Shown here piece by piece: positions 35,271 to 43,778 of a DNA stretch of 64,000 bases (positions within the stretch are counted from its first letter, which is position 1; each line of letters starts with the position of its first letter). The position numbers and the translations under genes are program-made. Source of the stretch: Tersicoccus solisilvae (lineage in GTDB: Bacteria; Actinomycetota; Actinomycetes; Actinomycetales; Micrococcaceae); NCBI RefSeq assembly GCF_014643255.1, contig NZ_BMJI01000009.1:1-64000 (forward strand), read 5' to 3'. Below the pieces are notes generated by a model that did not search any database, had not been told where the DNA came from, and saw only the letters and a list, made by a program, of their open reading frames with translations.

Positions 35271-36347
35271 ATGACCACCGTTTCCGTTCCCACCCCGGTC
35301 GTGCCCCGCCGCCGTCGAACGCCCGAGCAGATCGCGGCGGTCCCGGTGGACGGCGACCGGAGGGTGCTGCTGGCGGCACCCCGCGGCTACTGCGCGGGGG
35401 TGGACCGGGCCGTCGTCGCCGTCGAGAAGGCGCTCGAGCACTACGGGGCGCCGGTGTACGTGCGCAAGGAGATCGTGCACAACAAGCACGTCGTCAGCAC
35501 GCTGCAGGACAAGGGCGCCGTGTTCGTCGAGGAGACGGACCAGGTGCCCGAGGGGGCGCTCGTCGTCTTCTCCGCGCACGGCGTGTCCCCGGCCGTGAAG
35601 CAGTCCGCCGAGGATCGCGCGCTGCGCACGATCGACGCCACCTGCCCGCTGGTCACCAAGGTCCACCGCGAGGCCGTCCGCTTCGCCCGCGCCCAGAACC
35701 ACATCCTGCTGATCGGGCACGAGGGGCACGAGGAGGTCGAGGGCACGTACGGGGAGGCGCCCGAGAGCACCACCGTGGTGAACAACCCGGAGGAGGCCCG
35801 CACCGTCCAGGTCGAGGACCCGGACCGGCTGATCTGGCTCTCCCAGACCACCCTCTCGGTGGACGAGACGATGGAGATCGTCGCCATCCTGCGCGAACGG
35901 TTCCCGAACCTGCAGGACCCGCCCAGCGACGACATCTGCTACGCCACCTCCAACCGGCAGGCGGCGATCAAGAAGATCGCACCCGACGCCGACCTCGTCA
36001 TCGTCGTCGGGTCCGCCAACTCGTCCAACTCGGTGCGCCTCGTCGAGGTCGCCCTGGAGTACGGGGCGCGGGCCGCGTACCGGGTGGACTTCGCCGAGCA
36101 GATCGACGAGTCCTGGTTCGAGGGTGTCGCCACCGTCGGTGTCACCTCCGGGGCCTCCGTGCCCGAGGTGCTCGTCCAGCGGGTGCTCAGCCTGCTCGCC
36201 GAGTACGGGTACGGCGACGTCGAGGAGGTCGTCACCGCGGAGGAGGACATCCTGTTCTCCCTCCCCAAGGAACTGCGCACCACGCTCAAGGCCGCCGGCG
36301 ATTCCTCCCGCGGCCTCGGCGGCCACGGCGGCCGGCCCGCGTCGTAG
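35271..36347 (+). CDS. ispH: 4-hydroxy-3-methylbut-2-enyl diphosphate reductase
   Basis: Last enzyme of the MEP isoprenoid pathway, an iron-sulfur reductase making IPP and DMAPP. The three cluster cysteines are Cys41 ([14 protein letters not shown]), Cys125 ([10 protein letters not shown]) and Cys223 ([10 protein letters not shown]); the catalytic Glu is in [10 protein letters not shown] and SNSSNSVRL is the substrate loop. 358 aa with an actinobacterial N-terminal extension of about 28 residues. Neighbouring xseA on the other side is the usual actinobacterial arrangement. Confidence 0.96.
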   Translation: MTTVSVPTPVVPRRRRTPEQIAAVPVDGDRRVLLAAPRGYCAGVDRAVVAVEKALEHYGAPVYVRKEIVHNKHVVSTLQDKGAVFVEETDQVPEGALVVFSAHGVSPAVKQSAEDRALRTIDATCPLVTKVHREAVRFARAQNHILLIGHEGHEEVEGTYGEAPESTTVVNNPEEARTVQVEDPDRLIWLSQTTLSVDETMEIVAILRERFPNLQDPPSDDICYATSNRQAAIKKIAPDADLVIVVGSANSSNSVRLVEVALEYGARAAYRVDFAEQIDESWFEGVATVGVTSGASVPEVLVQRVLSLLAEYGYGDVEEVVTAEEDILFSLPKELRTTLKAAGDSSRGLGGHGGRPAS

Positions 36348-36437
36348 CCCGCTGCTGTCGTCCGCGTCAGTCGGTGACGACGGAACTCATCCGCCCGTGG
36401 GCACCGGCCTGACCCTGTCTGATTCCGGCCGGCTGCC

Positions 36438-37373
36438 TCAGGAGACGGCCGGCTCGACGCCGTCCAGGGTCCGTCGGCACACCTCGGCCCACGGGGTCGG
36501 CGCCAGACCGAGCCGGTGCTCCGCGGCGCTGCTGTCCACCACGTACGGCCGCGACTGGATGTAGCTCATGGTCGCCATCTCCCGCAGGTCCGCGTCGACC
36601 AGACCGGCTGCTCGCAGGGCGACGCGCGGGATCGCGTGCATCGCCACCATGGGGCGTCCGGCGGCGGCCAGCAGGTCCGCCAGCGCCTGCCGGTGCGTGC
36701 GCGGGGCGTTGGTCGGGGCGATCCAGACCCGGCCCCATGCGTCGGGCCGCTGAGCGACGGCCACCAGCGTGCGGGCCACGTCCAGCACGTCCGTCCACGA
36801 GTGGGGAGCATCCGGGTCGCCGACCACCCAGGCGCGCTTCCCGCTCAGCGCCGCGGGCAGGTCTCGGGTCAGGTGCCCGTTGGCACCCACGCCGGTCCCG
36901 GCATAGTCCGAAGCCCGCACCTCCACCACGGTCACGCGCCCGGCCTCGTGCGCCTGCCTCGCCTCGGCCCACATCCGGGCGCGGATGCGACCGTTCTTCT
37001 CCGTTGCCGCGTCCGGGAGATCCTCGGTCATCGGCACGTCGACCGGCCCGTAGGCGTACAGGCTCGACGCGGTGACCAGGGTGGCGCCGGTGCGTTCGGC
37101 GGCCGTGAGCAGGCCGCGGGACAGAGCGGGCCACACCCGGTCCCAGGTTCCGTAGTGCGGGGGATTGGCGCAGTTGTAGAGGGCCACGGCACCGCCGGCG
37201 ATCTCCGTCAGGTGGTCGGCGTCCGCGGCGTCGGCGGCCACCCGCCGGGTGCCCGGCACCGTCGCTCCCCGTTCACTGCGGGTCACCACGACCACGTCCT
37301 CGCCCCGGTCGGCGAGCAGGCCGCCGGTGTGCCGGCCCACCGGGCCGGCTCCCACGATCACGTGCTGTCCCAT
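36438..37373 (-). CDS. NAD-dependent epimerase/dehydratase family protein
   Basis: Extended/atypical SDR of 311 aa with the Rossmann motif IVGAGPVGRHTGGLLADRG (GxGxxG), then VTASSLYAYGPVDVPMTEDL in place of the classical YxxxK site, as in SDR-type nucleotide-sugar or NmrA-like proteins. The catalytic tyrosine pair is not evident, so a reductase role or regulatory binding of NAD(P) is possible. Divergent from a TetR gene across 138 bp with two matching palindromes, so it is almost certainly the TetR target. Start ATG 37373. Confidence 0.85.
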   Translation of the reverse strand: MGQHVIVGAGPVGRHTGGLLADRGEDVVVVTRSERGATVPGTRRVAADAADADHLTEIAGGAVALYNCANPPHYGTWDRVWPALSRGLLTAAERTGATLVTASSLYAYGPVDVPMTEDLPDAATEKNGRIRARMWAEARQAHEAGRVTVVEVRASDYAGTGVGANGHLTRDLPAALSGKRAWVVGDPDAPHSWTDVLDVARTLVAVAQRPDAWGRVWIAPTNAPRTHRQALADLLAAAGRPMVAMHAIPRVALRAAGLVDADLREMATMSYIQSRPYVVDSSAAEHRLGLAPTPWAEVCRRTLDGVEPAVS

Positions 37374-37409
37374 GACGGTCTCCCTTGAGCGGATCAACGA
37401 TCTGAAATA

Positions 37410-37422
37410 AGAGCGGTGCTCT
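37410..37422. promoter_or_regulatory. TetR-type operator, site 1
   Basis: AGAGCGGTGCTCT is an inverted repeat (AGAGC/GCTCT) near the epimerase promoter. It matches site 2 at 37458-37470 in 12 of 13 bases. Confidence 0.6.
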
Positions 37423-37457
37423 CGAAACCACAGTAGGCCCGTCGGTGACGCGAAACA

Positions 37458-37470
37458 AGAGCAGTGCTCT
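37458..37470. promoter_or_regulatory. TetR-type operator, site 2
   Basis: AGAGCAGTGCTCT is a perfect inverted repeat (AGAGCA-G-TGCTCT); the flanks GAAACA/TGTTTC extend it to about 24 bp. It lies 42 bases upstream of the TetR ATG, so the regulator is probably autoregulated and represses both genes. Confidence 0.7.
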
Positions 37471-37511
37471 GTTTCGTTGCCTGCGCTCTCGCAGCGTGGG
37501 AGAGTGGCGGC

Positions 37512-38201
37512 ATGGCCGACGTCTCCGTTCACCGCACCGCTCGCGACATCGCCCGGGAGGAGATCACCCGGGCGATCGTCGCGGAGGGCCGTCGTCAGCT
37601 GACTGAGGTGGGACCGTCGGAGCTGTCGCTGCGTGCCGTGGCACGCGAACTGGGAATGGTGTCCTCGGCCGTCTACCGGTACGTGCGCAGCCGGGACGAC
37701 CTGCTGACCGCGCTGATCATCGAGATCTACACCGAACTGGGCGAGGCGCTGGCGGAGGCCGACCGTTCGGTCACGGACTGGACTCGGTTCTCGGCGCGCT
37801 GGATGGCCATCGCCGAGCGGTTGCACCGCTGGGCGGTGGAGCACCCCTTCGACTACGCGCTGGTGTACGGCTCCCCGGTCCACGGGTACCGGGCGCCGCG
37901 GGACACGGTCGCTCCGGCGGGCCGGGTGACCGGGGTGCTGCTCGGCCTGCTCGCCGAGGTCCAGGCGGCCGGGCGGTCGCCGGAGCCGCGGGTGGTACCT
38001 CGCCCGGTGCACCGGGCGATCGCGGGCTTGCGGGACGTGACGGACCACAGCATCGACGACGACCTGTTGCTGCGGGGGGTGCAGGCCTGGGCGGGCCTGC
38101 TCGGCGCCATCAACCTTCAGCTCTTCGGACACCTGCACCGCGGCGTCGACGACTACGACGCCTGGTTCCGGGACACCGCGGCCCGGCTCTGCCCGGTCTG
38201 A
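37512..38201 (+). CDS. TetR/AcrR family transcriptional regulator
   Basis: A 229-aa repressor: HTH at residues 18-65 (TEVGPSELSLRAVARELGMVSSA, VYRYVRSRDDLLTAL) and a C-terminal WHG-type ligand domain (LHRWAVEHPFDYALVYGSPV is characteristic). ATG 37512 is used. Faces the epimerase gene across the two AGAGC-N3-GCTCT operators. A strong hairpin follows the gene at 38269-38304. Confidence 0.93.
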   Translation: MADVSVHRTARDIAREEITRAIVAEGRRQLTEVGPSELSLRAVARELGMVSSAVYRYVRSRDDLLTALIIEIYTELGEALAEADRSVTDWTRFSARWMAIAERLHRWAVEHPFDYALVYGSPVHGYRAPRDTVAPAGRVTGVLLGLLAEVQAAGRSPEPRVVPRPVHRAIAGLRDVTDHSIDDDLLLRGVQAWAGLLGAINLQLFGHLHRGVDDYDAWFRDTAARLCPV

Positions 38202-38268
38202 CCGGGACGGACCGGGATCGGGCGCGGGGCGTCCACGACCGCCGGTCACCCGGCCGTGCCGGACGTGA

Positions 38269-38304
38269 GAACGCCCCGGACCGTCGTGACGATCCGGGGC
38301 GTTC
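38269..38304. terminator. Bidirectional terminator
   Basis: Perfect 12-bp stem GAACGCCCCGGA (38269-38280) with TCCGGGGCGTTC (38293-38304), 12-nt loop, between the convergent TetR and PRC-barrel/DUF2382 genes. Confidence 0.8.
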
Positions 38305-38365
38305 GATGATGTCGGCCCGCTCCCGTGGCGGCGACGGCCGTCACGGGCGGGTCATCCTCAGGAGG

Positions 38366-39196
38366 TCACCGCTCGGTGCCGGCCACCCCGTCGGTGTCGG
38401 TCTCGATCACTTCCTTGCGGACCTGCTCGGTGACCGTGGTGTCGTCCTGGACGACCTGCTTGCCCAGGCGGACTCGCTCGACGGCCTCCACGTCCTTCTC
38501 CACCACGGGCCGCTCGGCGTGCAGGACGACCTCGTGCTCCTCCTCGGACAGCTCCGGGCCGTCCTGCGCGGCCGCCCGGTTGGCGTCGGTGATCGGTTCG
38601 CGCTCGATGGTGACCTCCTCGTGGGAGACGGGCACCTGGACGGTCTGCTGCTCCGTGACGATGTACTTGCGCAGTCGGGCGCGGCCGGTCTCCACCGACT
38701 CCTTGCCCACCCGCAGGCGCTCCTCGGAGCGGGTCATCGCCTCGTCCGTGGTCGGCCCGGAGGTGTCGTGCCCGACCGTACCGGCAGCGTCCCCGTCCCC
38801 GGCGACACCGCCGGCGAGGTGGCGGTCGTCGTCCCGGTCGTGATCCCGACCGGCCGCGTCGCCCCGGTCCACGGAGCCGTCCTCGACACCGTAGTAACGG
38901 AACAACTCGGTCTCCTCCTCCGGGGAGAGGTGACCCTGCTCGGCATCCACGCGGGGTGCGCCGGTGACGACGTCCTTCTCCCACGGCACGCGCAGGACCC
39001 GGTCGTCCAGGTCGGCGTTGCGGATCGGCACGAAGGTCTCCTTGGTGCCGAACAGACCGGTGCGGACGGTGACCCACTCGGGGGCGCCGCTCTGATCGTC
39101 GAGGTACACCTGCTCGACGCTGCCCAGGCGGCTGTCGTCCGCGGTGCGGACGTCCGCCCCGAACAGGGAGGCGACGGCAGTCTTGTCGATGGCCAT
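38366..39196 (-). CDS. PRC-barrel and DUF2382 domain-containing protein
   Basis: A 276-aa protein. N-terminal PRC barrel (SLFGADVRTADDSRLGSVEQ, WVTVRTGLFGTKETFVPI), a FRYYGVEDGS hinge, an Asp/Gly/His-rich linker (residues 112-150), then DUF2382 (YsnF-like) with RSEERLRVGKESVETGRARL and PVSHEEVTIEREPI. Such proteins are stress-induced in actinobacteria and Deinococcus-type bacteria; molecular role unknown. ATG 39196 has an AGGAGAG site. Paralogue of the shorter protein at 21724-22113. Confidence 0.9.
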   Translation of the reverse strand: MAIDKTAVASLFGADVRTADDSRLGSVEQVYLDDQSGAPEWVTVRTGLFGTKETFVPIRNADLDDRVLRVPWEKDVVTGAPRVDAEQGHLSPEEETELFRYYGVEDGSVDRGDAAGRDHDRDDDRHLAGGVAGDGDAAGTVGHDTSGPTTDEAMTRSEERLRVGKESVETGRARLRKYIVTEQQTVQVPVSHEEVTIEREPITDANRAAAQDGPELSEEEHEVVLHAERPVVEKDVEAVERVRLGKQVVQDDTTVTEQVRKEVIETDTDGVAGTER

Positions 39197-39302
39197 GGAA
39201 TTGCTCTCCTTCGTCTTGGTCGTTCTGGTTCTCACTGCCCGGACCGCGGGCACACGCCCCCTCGGTCCGGGGTCCTGGGGTGCCGGCCGGACGCCGACCC
39301 GG

Positions 39303-40088
39303 TCAGCGGGTCCGCTGGCCGTCGCGGGTGGCGCCGTCCCGGCCGGTGCCGGACTGCTGGACGCGCTGGGCGGCAGACTTCGCCTGCCGCTCGACGCTGG
39401 GCGCTGCCTCGGCATGGGCGCGCACGCGCGGGGCCTCGGCCTCCACGGTGGTCAGGTAGGACTCCCAGCGGGCCTGCATGGGCTTGATCAGTCCGCCGCC
39501 GACGCCCACGACGATCACGCCGCCGAGCGTGGCCAACACGGCGATCAGCACGGGCGTGGTCACCGTGGTGGCGATCCCCACCTGGTTCAAGGCCGCGATG
39601 ATGCCGAATCCGAGGATGAAGACGGCGGCGATGTTCGCCAGCACCTTGCCGTAGGAGAGACCGCCCAGGGTGTTCTGGACCAGGCTCTTGACGGCGGCGG
39701 CGATGGCCGCGGTGACGATGACGATGACGATGGCCACGAAGGCGGCCGGCAGGAAGGCGATGATCGCCGTCAGGATGTCACTGATCGGGTTCGGCCCGAA
39801 CGCGCTGAACGCCAGCTGCAGGGTGAACAGCATGACGGCGTAGTAGACGATCTTGGCCAGGATGTCGCTGACGTCGTACTTCGATCGCGCCAGCGCACGC
39901 CCGATGCCGCCGCGCTCGACGGCGCGATCCAGTCCGACGCGCTGGAGGACCTTGCCGACGGCGCGCGAGAGGACCTTCGCGACGATCCAGCCGATGACGA
40001 GGATGACGAGGAACAGCAGCAGGGCGGGCACGAACGTGGCGATGGCGGTCCACGCGGCGCTCAACCCGTTGGTCAGTGATTCGGTCAT
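39303..40088 (-). CDS. Conserved TM-helix (MscS-like) membrane protein
   Basis: A 261-aa protein with the PF05552 'conserved TM helix' repeats found in small-conductance mechanosensitive channel relatives: LFLVILVIGWIVAKVLSRAV at the N-terminus, a second at DILAKIVYYAVMLFTLQLAF, then LVQNTLGGLSYGKVLANIAA and two more hydrophobic helices. The C-terminal 60 residues are soluble and Ala/Arg-rich (EAEAPRVRAHAEAAPSVERQ). A pore function is uncertain because the full MscS beta domain is absent. Start ATG 40088; 107 bp upstream of the PRC/DUF2382 gene on the same strand, so probably cotranscribed. Confidence 0.85.
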   Translation of the reverse strand: MTESLTNGLSAAWTAIATFVPALLLFLVILVIGWIVAKVLSRAVGKVLQRVGLDRAVERGGIGRALARSKYDVSDILAKIVYYAVMLFTLQLAFSAFGPNPISDILTAIIAFLPAAFVAIVIVIVTAAIAAAVKSLVQNTLGGLSYGKVLANIAAVFILGFGIIAALNQVGIATTVTTPVLIAVLATLGGVIVVGVGGGLIKPMQARWESYLTTVEAEAPRVRAHAEAAPSVERQAKSAAQRVQQSGTGRDGATRDGQRTR

Positions 40089-40161
40089 GAGGGCACCTTC
40101 GCGTTGGTCTCGACCGGCTGGGGCCGGCTGTCAGGGAAGCGCACGGCCGTGACGGCATGGT

Positions 40162-40207
40162 TTACACCGTAAGACCGGGCGCTGTGCCGACGAGCTTACA
40201 AGGTAAG
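40162..40207. promoter_or_regulatory. Two TTAC-N3-GTAA operator-like palindromes
   Basis: TTACACCGTAA (40162-40172) and CTTACAAGGTAAG (40195-40207) are similar short palindromes with centres 34 bp apart, in the divergent gap between the TM-helix and TetR genes. This form is common for TetR-family operators. Confidence 0.55.
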
Positions 40208-40271
40208 CCGGGCAATGCAAAGCACACGGGGTAGTCGGTGGGTAGTGCATCGTCCGAGGTCGCGGGCTATC

Positions 40272-40313
40272 GTCGAACGCAGGCAGTCGAACGCAGGCAG
40301 TCGAACGCAGGCA
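40272..40313. repeat. 14-bp tandem repeat, three copies
   Basis: GTCGAACGCAGGCA is repeated exactly three times (40272, 40286, 40300), 30 bases before the TetR GTG start. The period is not a multiple of three. Confidence 0.95.
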
Positions 40314-40343
40314 CCGGACGTGATCGGACGGAGAGGCGGCATC

Positions 40344-41072
40344 GTGGCGCGACGAGGCGAACCCACCGCGACCGGCAAGGACGGCGGCCGCAAGCCGCTC
40401 AGTCGGCAGTTGATCGTGGGTGAGGCCATCGACTTCATCGACGAGTCCAGCGTCAATCACCTGACCATGCGTTCGCTCGGGGCCCGGCTCGGAGTGGAGG
40501 CGATGTCGCTGTACCGCTACGTCAACGGCCGGGAGGACCTGCTCGAGGCCATCGTCGCCTCCCTGGTGGACCAGCTGGAGGCGACGCCCCCGGCCGGACA
40601 CGAGTTGACCACGGACTGGCACGGCTACCTGCAGTGGATGGCCCACTCCGTGCGGGACATCGCCCTCGAGCACCCCGCCATCTTCCCGCTGGTCGCGACC
40701 CGACATCCCGCGGCGGCCTGGCTGCGGCCGCCGCTGCGCAGCCTGCGTGTCGTCGAGGAGTTCCTGGCCGCGCTGGTCGAGCGCGGGTTCACGGAGGAGC
40801 GTGCGGTCGAGGTGTACCGGGTGTTCACCAGTTTCCTGCTGGGGCAGATCCTGCTCGAGGTCGCCCAGCGGGGCGAGTCGACGGCGCCGGTGGAGGAGCC
40901 GCTCGACGAGGGCGACGCCGACATCCCGAACCGGGACGAGGAGCTGGACCTCTCCCAGTTCCCGCTGGTGGCGAAGCTGCGGCCACTCCTGTCCGAGGAC
41001 CACGCGGACGAGGAGTTCGAACGCTCCCTCGAGGCGCTGCTGGACCGGTTGGACCTGACGGTCACCCAGTGA
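40344..41072 (+). CDS. TetR/AcrR family regulator (TetR C-terminal domain type)
   Basis: A 242-aa regulator with HTH residues 25-70 (VGEAIDFIDESSVNHLTMRS, LGARLGVEAMSLYRYVNGRE) and a TetR_C-type ligand domain (WLRPPLRSLRVVEEFLAALVE). The GTG at 40344 follows GGAGAGG and gives a protein beginning VARRGEPTATGKDGGRKP; upstream in-frame codons run through the tandem repeat and are not credible. Divergent from the TM-helix/PRC pair, which it may control through the palindromes at 40162-40207. The C-terminal acidic stretch DEGDADIPNRDEELD is unusual. Confidence 0.9.
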   Translation: MARRGEPTATGKDGGRKPLSRQLIVGEAIDFIDESSVNHLTMRSLGARLGVEAMSLYRYVNGREDLLEAIVASLVDQLEATPPAGHELTTDWHGYLQWMAHSVRDIALEHPAIFPLVATRHPAAAWLRPPLRSLRVVEEFLAALVERGFTEERAVEVYRVFTSFLLGQILLEVAQRGESTAPVEEPLDEGDADIPNRDEELDLSQFPLVAKLRPLLSEDHADEEFERSLEALLDRLDLTVTQ

Positions 41073-41091
41073 CGCCGGTGCCCCGGCGTCG

Positions 41092-42321
41092 TCAGGCGCT
41101 GCGGCCGAGCTCCTGCCTCTCCCCGCCGTCGGTCATCGGCTGGTCGGCGGAGTCACGGAGGAACTCCACGGCGGTGAGCGTGCGCGGCGTCGTCTCGAGG
41201 CCTTCGGGACTCAACTGGCCGGACCGGACGACGGTGGGGTCGAGGTCGGCGATGCGCCGCGCGGTGACGAACACCCGGCTCTCCAGTGACCCGATCATCG
41301 TGTTGTAGCTCTCGACCGTCCGGCGCAGCGACGAACCCATGGCCGCGAGGCTCCTGCCGGTCGACCCGAGCCGGTCGTAGAGCTGCTGGGAGAGGGCGAA
41401 CAACTCCCGCGCATTCGCCGTGAGCGAGTCCTGCCGCCACGAGAAGGACACCGCCTTGAGGGCGGCCAGCAGGGACACGGGGGAGACGAGCGCCACCTGA
41501 CGGGACGCCGCGTGATCGAGCAGCCCCGCGTCGGCGGTCAGCGCGGCGGCCAGGGCCGACTCGGCCGGCAGGAAGCACAGCACCAGTTCGGGGCTCTCGG
41601 CGCGGCCCTCCCAGTACTTCTTGCCGGCCAGGGCGTCGACGTGGGCCCGCACCGCCTTGGCGTGCTTCGCCAGCCAGGCGGCCCGCTCGGCGTCGTCGTC
41701 GGCCTCCTGTGCCTCGAGGTAGGAGGACAGGGGTGCCTTGGCGTCGAGGACGAGTTCCTTGCCACCGGGCAGGGCGACGACCATGTCCGGGCGCTGGATC
41801 ACCCGCACGCCGTCGGCGTCGACCTTCTCCGCGTGCACCTGCTCGGCGAAATCGACGTGGGCCAGCATGCCGGCGGCCTCGACCACCCGGCGCAGCTGCG
41901 CCTCGCCCCAGGTGCCGCGCGCGGACGTGGAGCGCAGTGCACCGGCGAGCGACTGCGTCGCCAGCTGTAGCTCGCCGCTCGTGGTGCGGGCGTCCCGCAG
42001 CGCCTCGTGGATGCCGCCGTACTGCTCGGCGCGCTGCCGTTCCATCACGCGGACGTGCTCCTCGACCGCGGTGAGCTTGGCCTGCACCGGGGCGAGCGCC
42101 TGCAGCACGTCCAACTGCTCACGGCTGCGCTCGTCGGCGGCGACGGCGCGTTGTTCGAGTTGGTGGCAGGCCTCCCGGGCGCGCGCGAGGTCCGCGGTCA
42201 GCTGCGCGACGCGGGGGCCGCCGTCGTCGGCCAGGAACCATCGACGGGCGGCGCCGATGCCGGCCGCCAGGCCGACGAGCAGCGCGAGCAGGGCCAGGAG
42301 AAGAGCGGCGAGAACGTCCAT
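41092..42321 (-). CDS. rmuC: DNA recombination protein RmuC
   Basis: RmuC limits inversions at short repeats. 409 aa: N-terminal membrane helix (VLAALLLALLALLVGLAAGI), a coiled coil (residues 40-110, AREACHQLEQRAVAADERSR), then the restriction-endonuclease-like domain with TSARGTWGEAQLRRVVEAAG, RPDMVVALPGGKELVLDAKA (D/D-K nuclease motif) and SPVSLLAALKAVSFSWRQ. All domain landmarks are intact. Convergent with the TetR gene and divergent from ychF. Confidence 0.94.
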   Translation of the reverse strand: MDVLAALLLALLALLVGLAAGIGAARRWFLADDGGPRVAQLTADLARAREACHQLEQRAVAADERSREQLDVLQALAPVQAKLTAVEEHVRVMERQRAEQYGGIHEALRDARTTSGELQLATQSLAGALRSTSARGTWGEAQLRRVVEAAGMLAHVDFAEQVHAEKVDADGVRVIQRPDMVVALPGGKELVLDAKAPLSSYLEAQEADDDAERAAWLAKHAKAVRAHVDALAGKKYWEGRAESPELVLCFLPAESALAAALTADAGLLDHAASRQVALVSPVSLLAALKAVSFSWRQDSLTANARELFALSQQLYDRLGSTGRSLAAMGSSLRRTVESYNTMIGSLESRVFVTARRIADLDPTVVRSGQLSPEGLETTPRTLTAVEFLRDSADQPMTDGGERQELGRSA

Positions 42322-42550
42322 GTCTCCACGGTCTCACCGCGCTCCGACAGAACTCGTCAGGCTGGTCGGGGCATCGTCACGTATCGGCGCTCCGCGGCCC
42401 GGCCCGGCCCGAGCACGCCGGCCGAACACCCTGGCCCGAACAACACCGTGGCTGCTCGGGCTCCAGCACCCCAGCCCGGCCACCCGGTGCCTCGTTCGGG
42501 CCGGCGTGCGCCGTCGTCGTCCGCCGACCGAGGCGCTCACGGTCCGCCCG

Positions 42551-42556
42551 TAGAAT
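42551..42556 (+). promoter_or_regulatory. -10 element for ychF, leaderless or near-leaderless
   Basis: TAGAAT ends eight bases before the GTG at 42565; no ribosome site lies between. Confidence 0.45.
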
Positions 42557-42564
42557 GGACTCCC

Positions 42565-43650
42565 GTGGCTCTCACTATCGGTATCGTCGGTCTGCCCAAT
42601 GTCGGCAAGTCCACCCTCTTCAATGCCCTGACGCGCAACCAGGTGCTCGCGGCGAACTACCCGTTCGCGACCATCGAGCCGAACATCGGGGTGGTGAACC
42701 TGCCGGACCCGCGGCTGGACAAGCTGGCCGAGATCTTCGGTTCCGCCCGCATCCTGCCCGCGACCGTCTCCTTCGTGGACATCGCCGGCATCGTCAAGGG
42801 TGCCAGCGAGGGAGAGGGCCTCGGCAACCAGTTCCTCGCCAACATCCGCGAGGCGCAGGCGATCGCGCAGGTGGTGCGCGTGTTCGACGATCCCGACGTC
42901 GTCCACGTCGACGGTCGGATCGACGCCGCCTCCGACATGGAGACCATCAACACCGAGCTGATCCTCGCCGACCTGCAGACCATCGAGAAGGCGCTGCCCC
43001 GGGTCGAGAAGGAAGTGAAGATCAAGAAGCGGGACGCCGCCGAACTCGCCGAGCTCCAGAAGGCGCAGGCCGTGCTCGAGCGCGGGGACACGATCTTCTC
43101 CTCGATCGACTCCGACAAGCTCGAGATGGGGCACCTGCGGGAGCTGAGCCTGCTCACCGCCAAGCCGTTCATCTACGTGTTCAACGCCGACGCCGACGTG
43201 CTCGCCGACGAGGCCAAGCGGAAGCAGCTGGCCGACCTCGTGGCCCCGGCCGACACGGTATTCCTCGACGCGAAGCTCGAGTCCGAGCTGGTGGAGCTCT
43301 CCGAGGAGGAGGCCCGCGAGATGCTCGAGATGGAGGGCCAGACCGAGTCGGGCCTCGACCAGCTCGCCCGCGTCGGCTTCCACACCCTCGGGCTGCAGAC
43401 CTACCTGACGGCGGGGCCGAAGGAGGCGCGCGCCTGGACCATCAATCGCGGCGACACCGCGCCCCAGGCTGCCGGGGTCATCCACACCGACTTCCAGCGC
43501 GGCTTCATCAAGGCCGAGATCGTCTCCTTCGAGGACCTGGTGGATGCCGGGTCGATGGCGGAGGCGAAGTCCCGCGGCAAGGTCCGCATGGAGGGCAAGG
43601 ACTACGTCATGCACGACGGCGACGTAGTGGAGTTCCGCTTCAACGTGTAG
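42565..43650 (+). CDS. ychF: Redox-regulated ATPase YchF (Obg-like)
   Basis: Universally conserved ribosome-associated ATPase, 361 aa. G1 motif GLPNVGKST (residues 9-17), G2/G3 region NYPFATIEPNIGVVNLPD and FVDIAGIVKGASEGEGLGNQ, then a helical hairpin and the C-terminal TGS domain (LQTYLTAGPKEARAWTINRG and IHTDFQRGFIKAEIVSFEDL). GTG 42565 matches the usual N-terminus. It is the last core gene before the low-GC cassette. Confidence 0.95.
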   Translation: MALTIGIVGLPNVGKSTLFNALTRNQVLAANYPFATIEPNIGVVNLPDPRLDKLAEIFGSARILPATVSFVDIAGIVKGASEGEGLGNQFLANIREAQAIAQVVRVFDDPDVVHVDGRIDAASDMETINTELILADLQTIEKALPRVEKEVKIKKRDAAELAELQKAQAVLERGDTIFSSIDSDKLEMGHLRELSLLTAKPFIYVFNADADVLADEAKRKQLADLVAPADTVFLDAKLESELVELSEEEAREMLEMEGQTESGLDQLARVGFHTLGLQTYLTAGPKEARAWTINRGDTAPQAAGVIHTDFQRGFIKAEIVSFEDLVDAGSMAEAKSRGKVRMEGKDYVMHDGDVVEFRFNV

Positions 43651-43657
43651 CCGGCCT

Positions 43658-43692
43658 GTCGAGCAGGGCGAAAATAGCGACTGGCGCTCGAC
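43658..43692 (+). terminator. Weak inverted repeat after ychF
   Basis: GTCGAGC (43658-43664) and GCTCGAC (43686-43692) can pair across 21 nt, just after the ychF stop. The stem is short. Confidence 0.3.
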
Positions 43693-43733
43693 GGTGTCCT
43701 CCGCAGCATGCAATGCAACATTCTTGGACAGGG

Positions 43734-43745
43734 ACTCTGTAGAGT
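43734..43745. promoter_or_regulatory. Palindrome in the promoter region of the ATPase cassette
   Basis: ACTCTGTAGAGT is a 5-2-5 palindrome 33 bases upstream of the ATPase start. TTGGAC at 43724-43729 and GAGAAT at 43748-43753 (18-bp spacer) could be the -35 and -10, which would place the palindrome between them, a repressor-like position. Confidence 0.35.
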
Positions 43746-43778
43746 GAGAGAATCCGACGTCGCAACGCTGGGAGTGAG

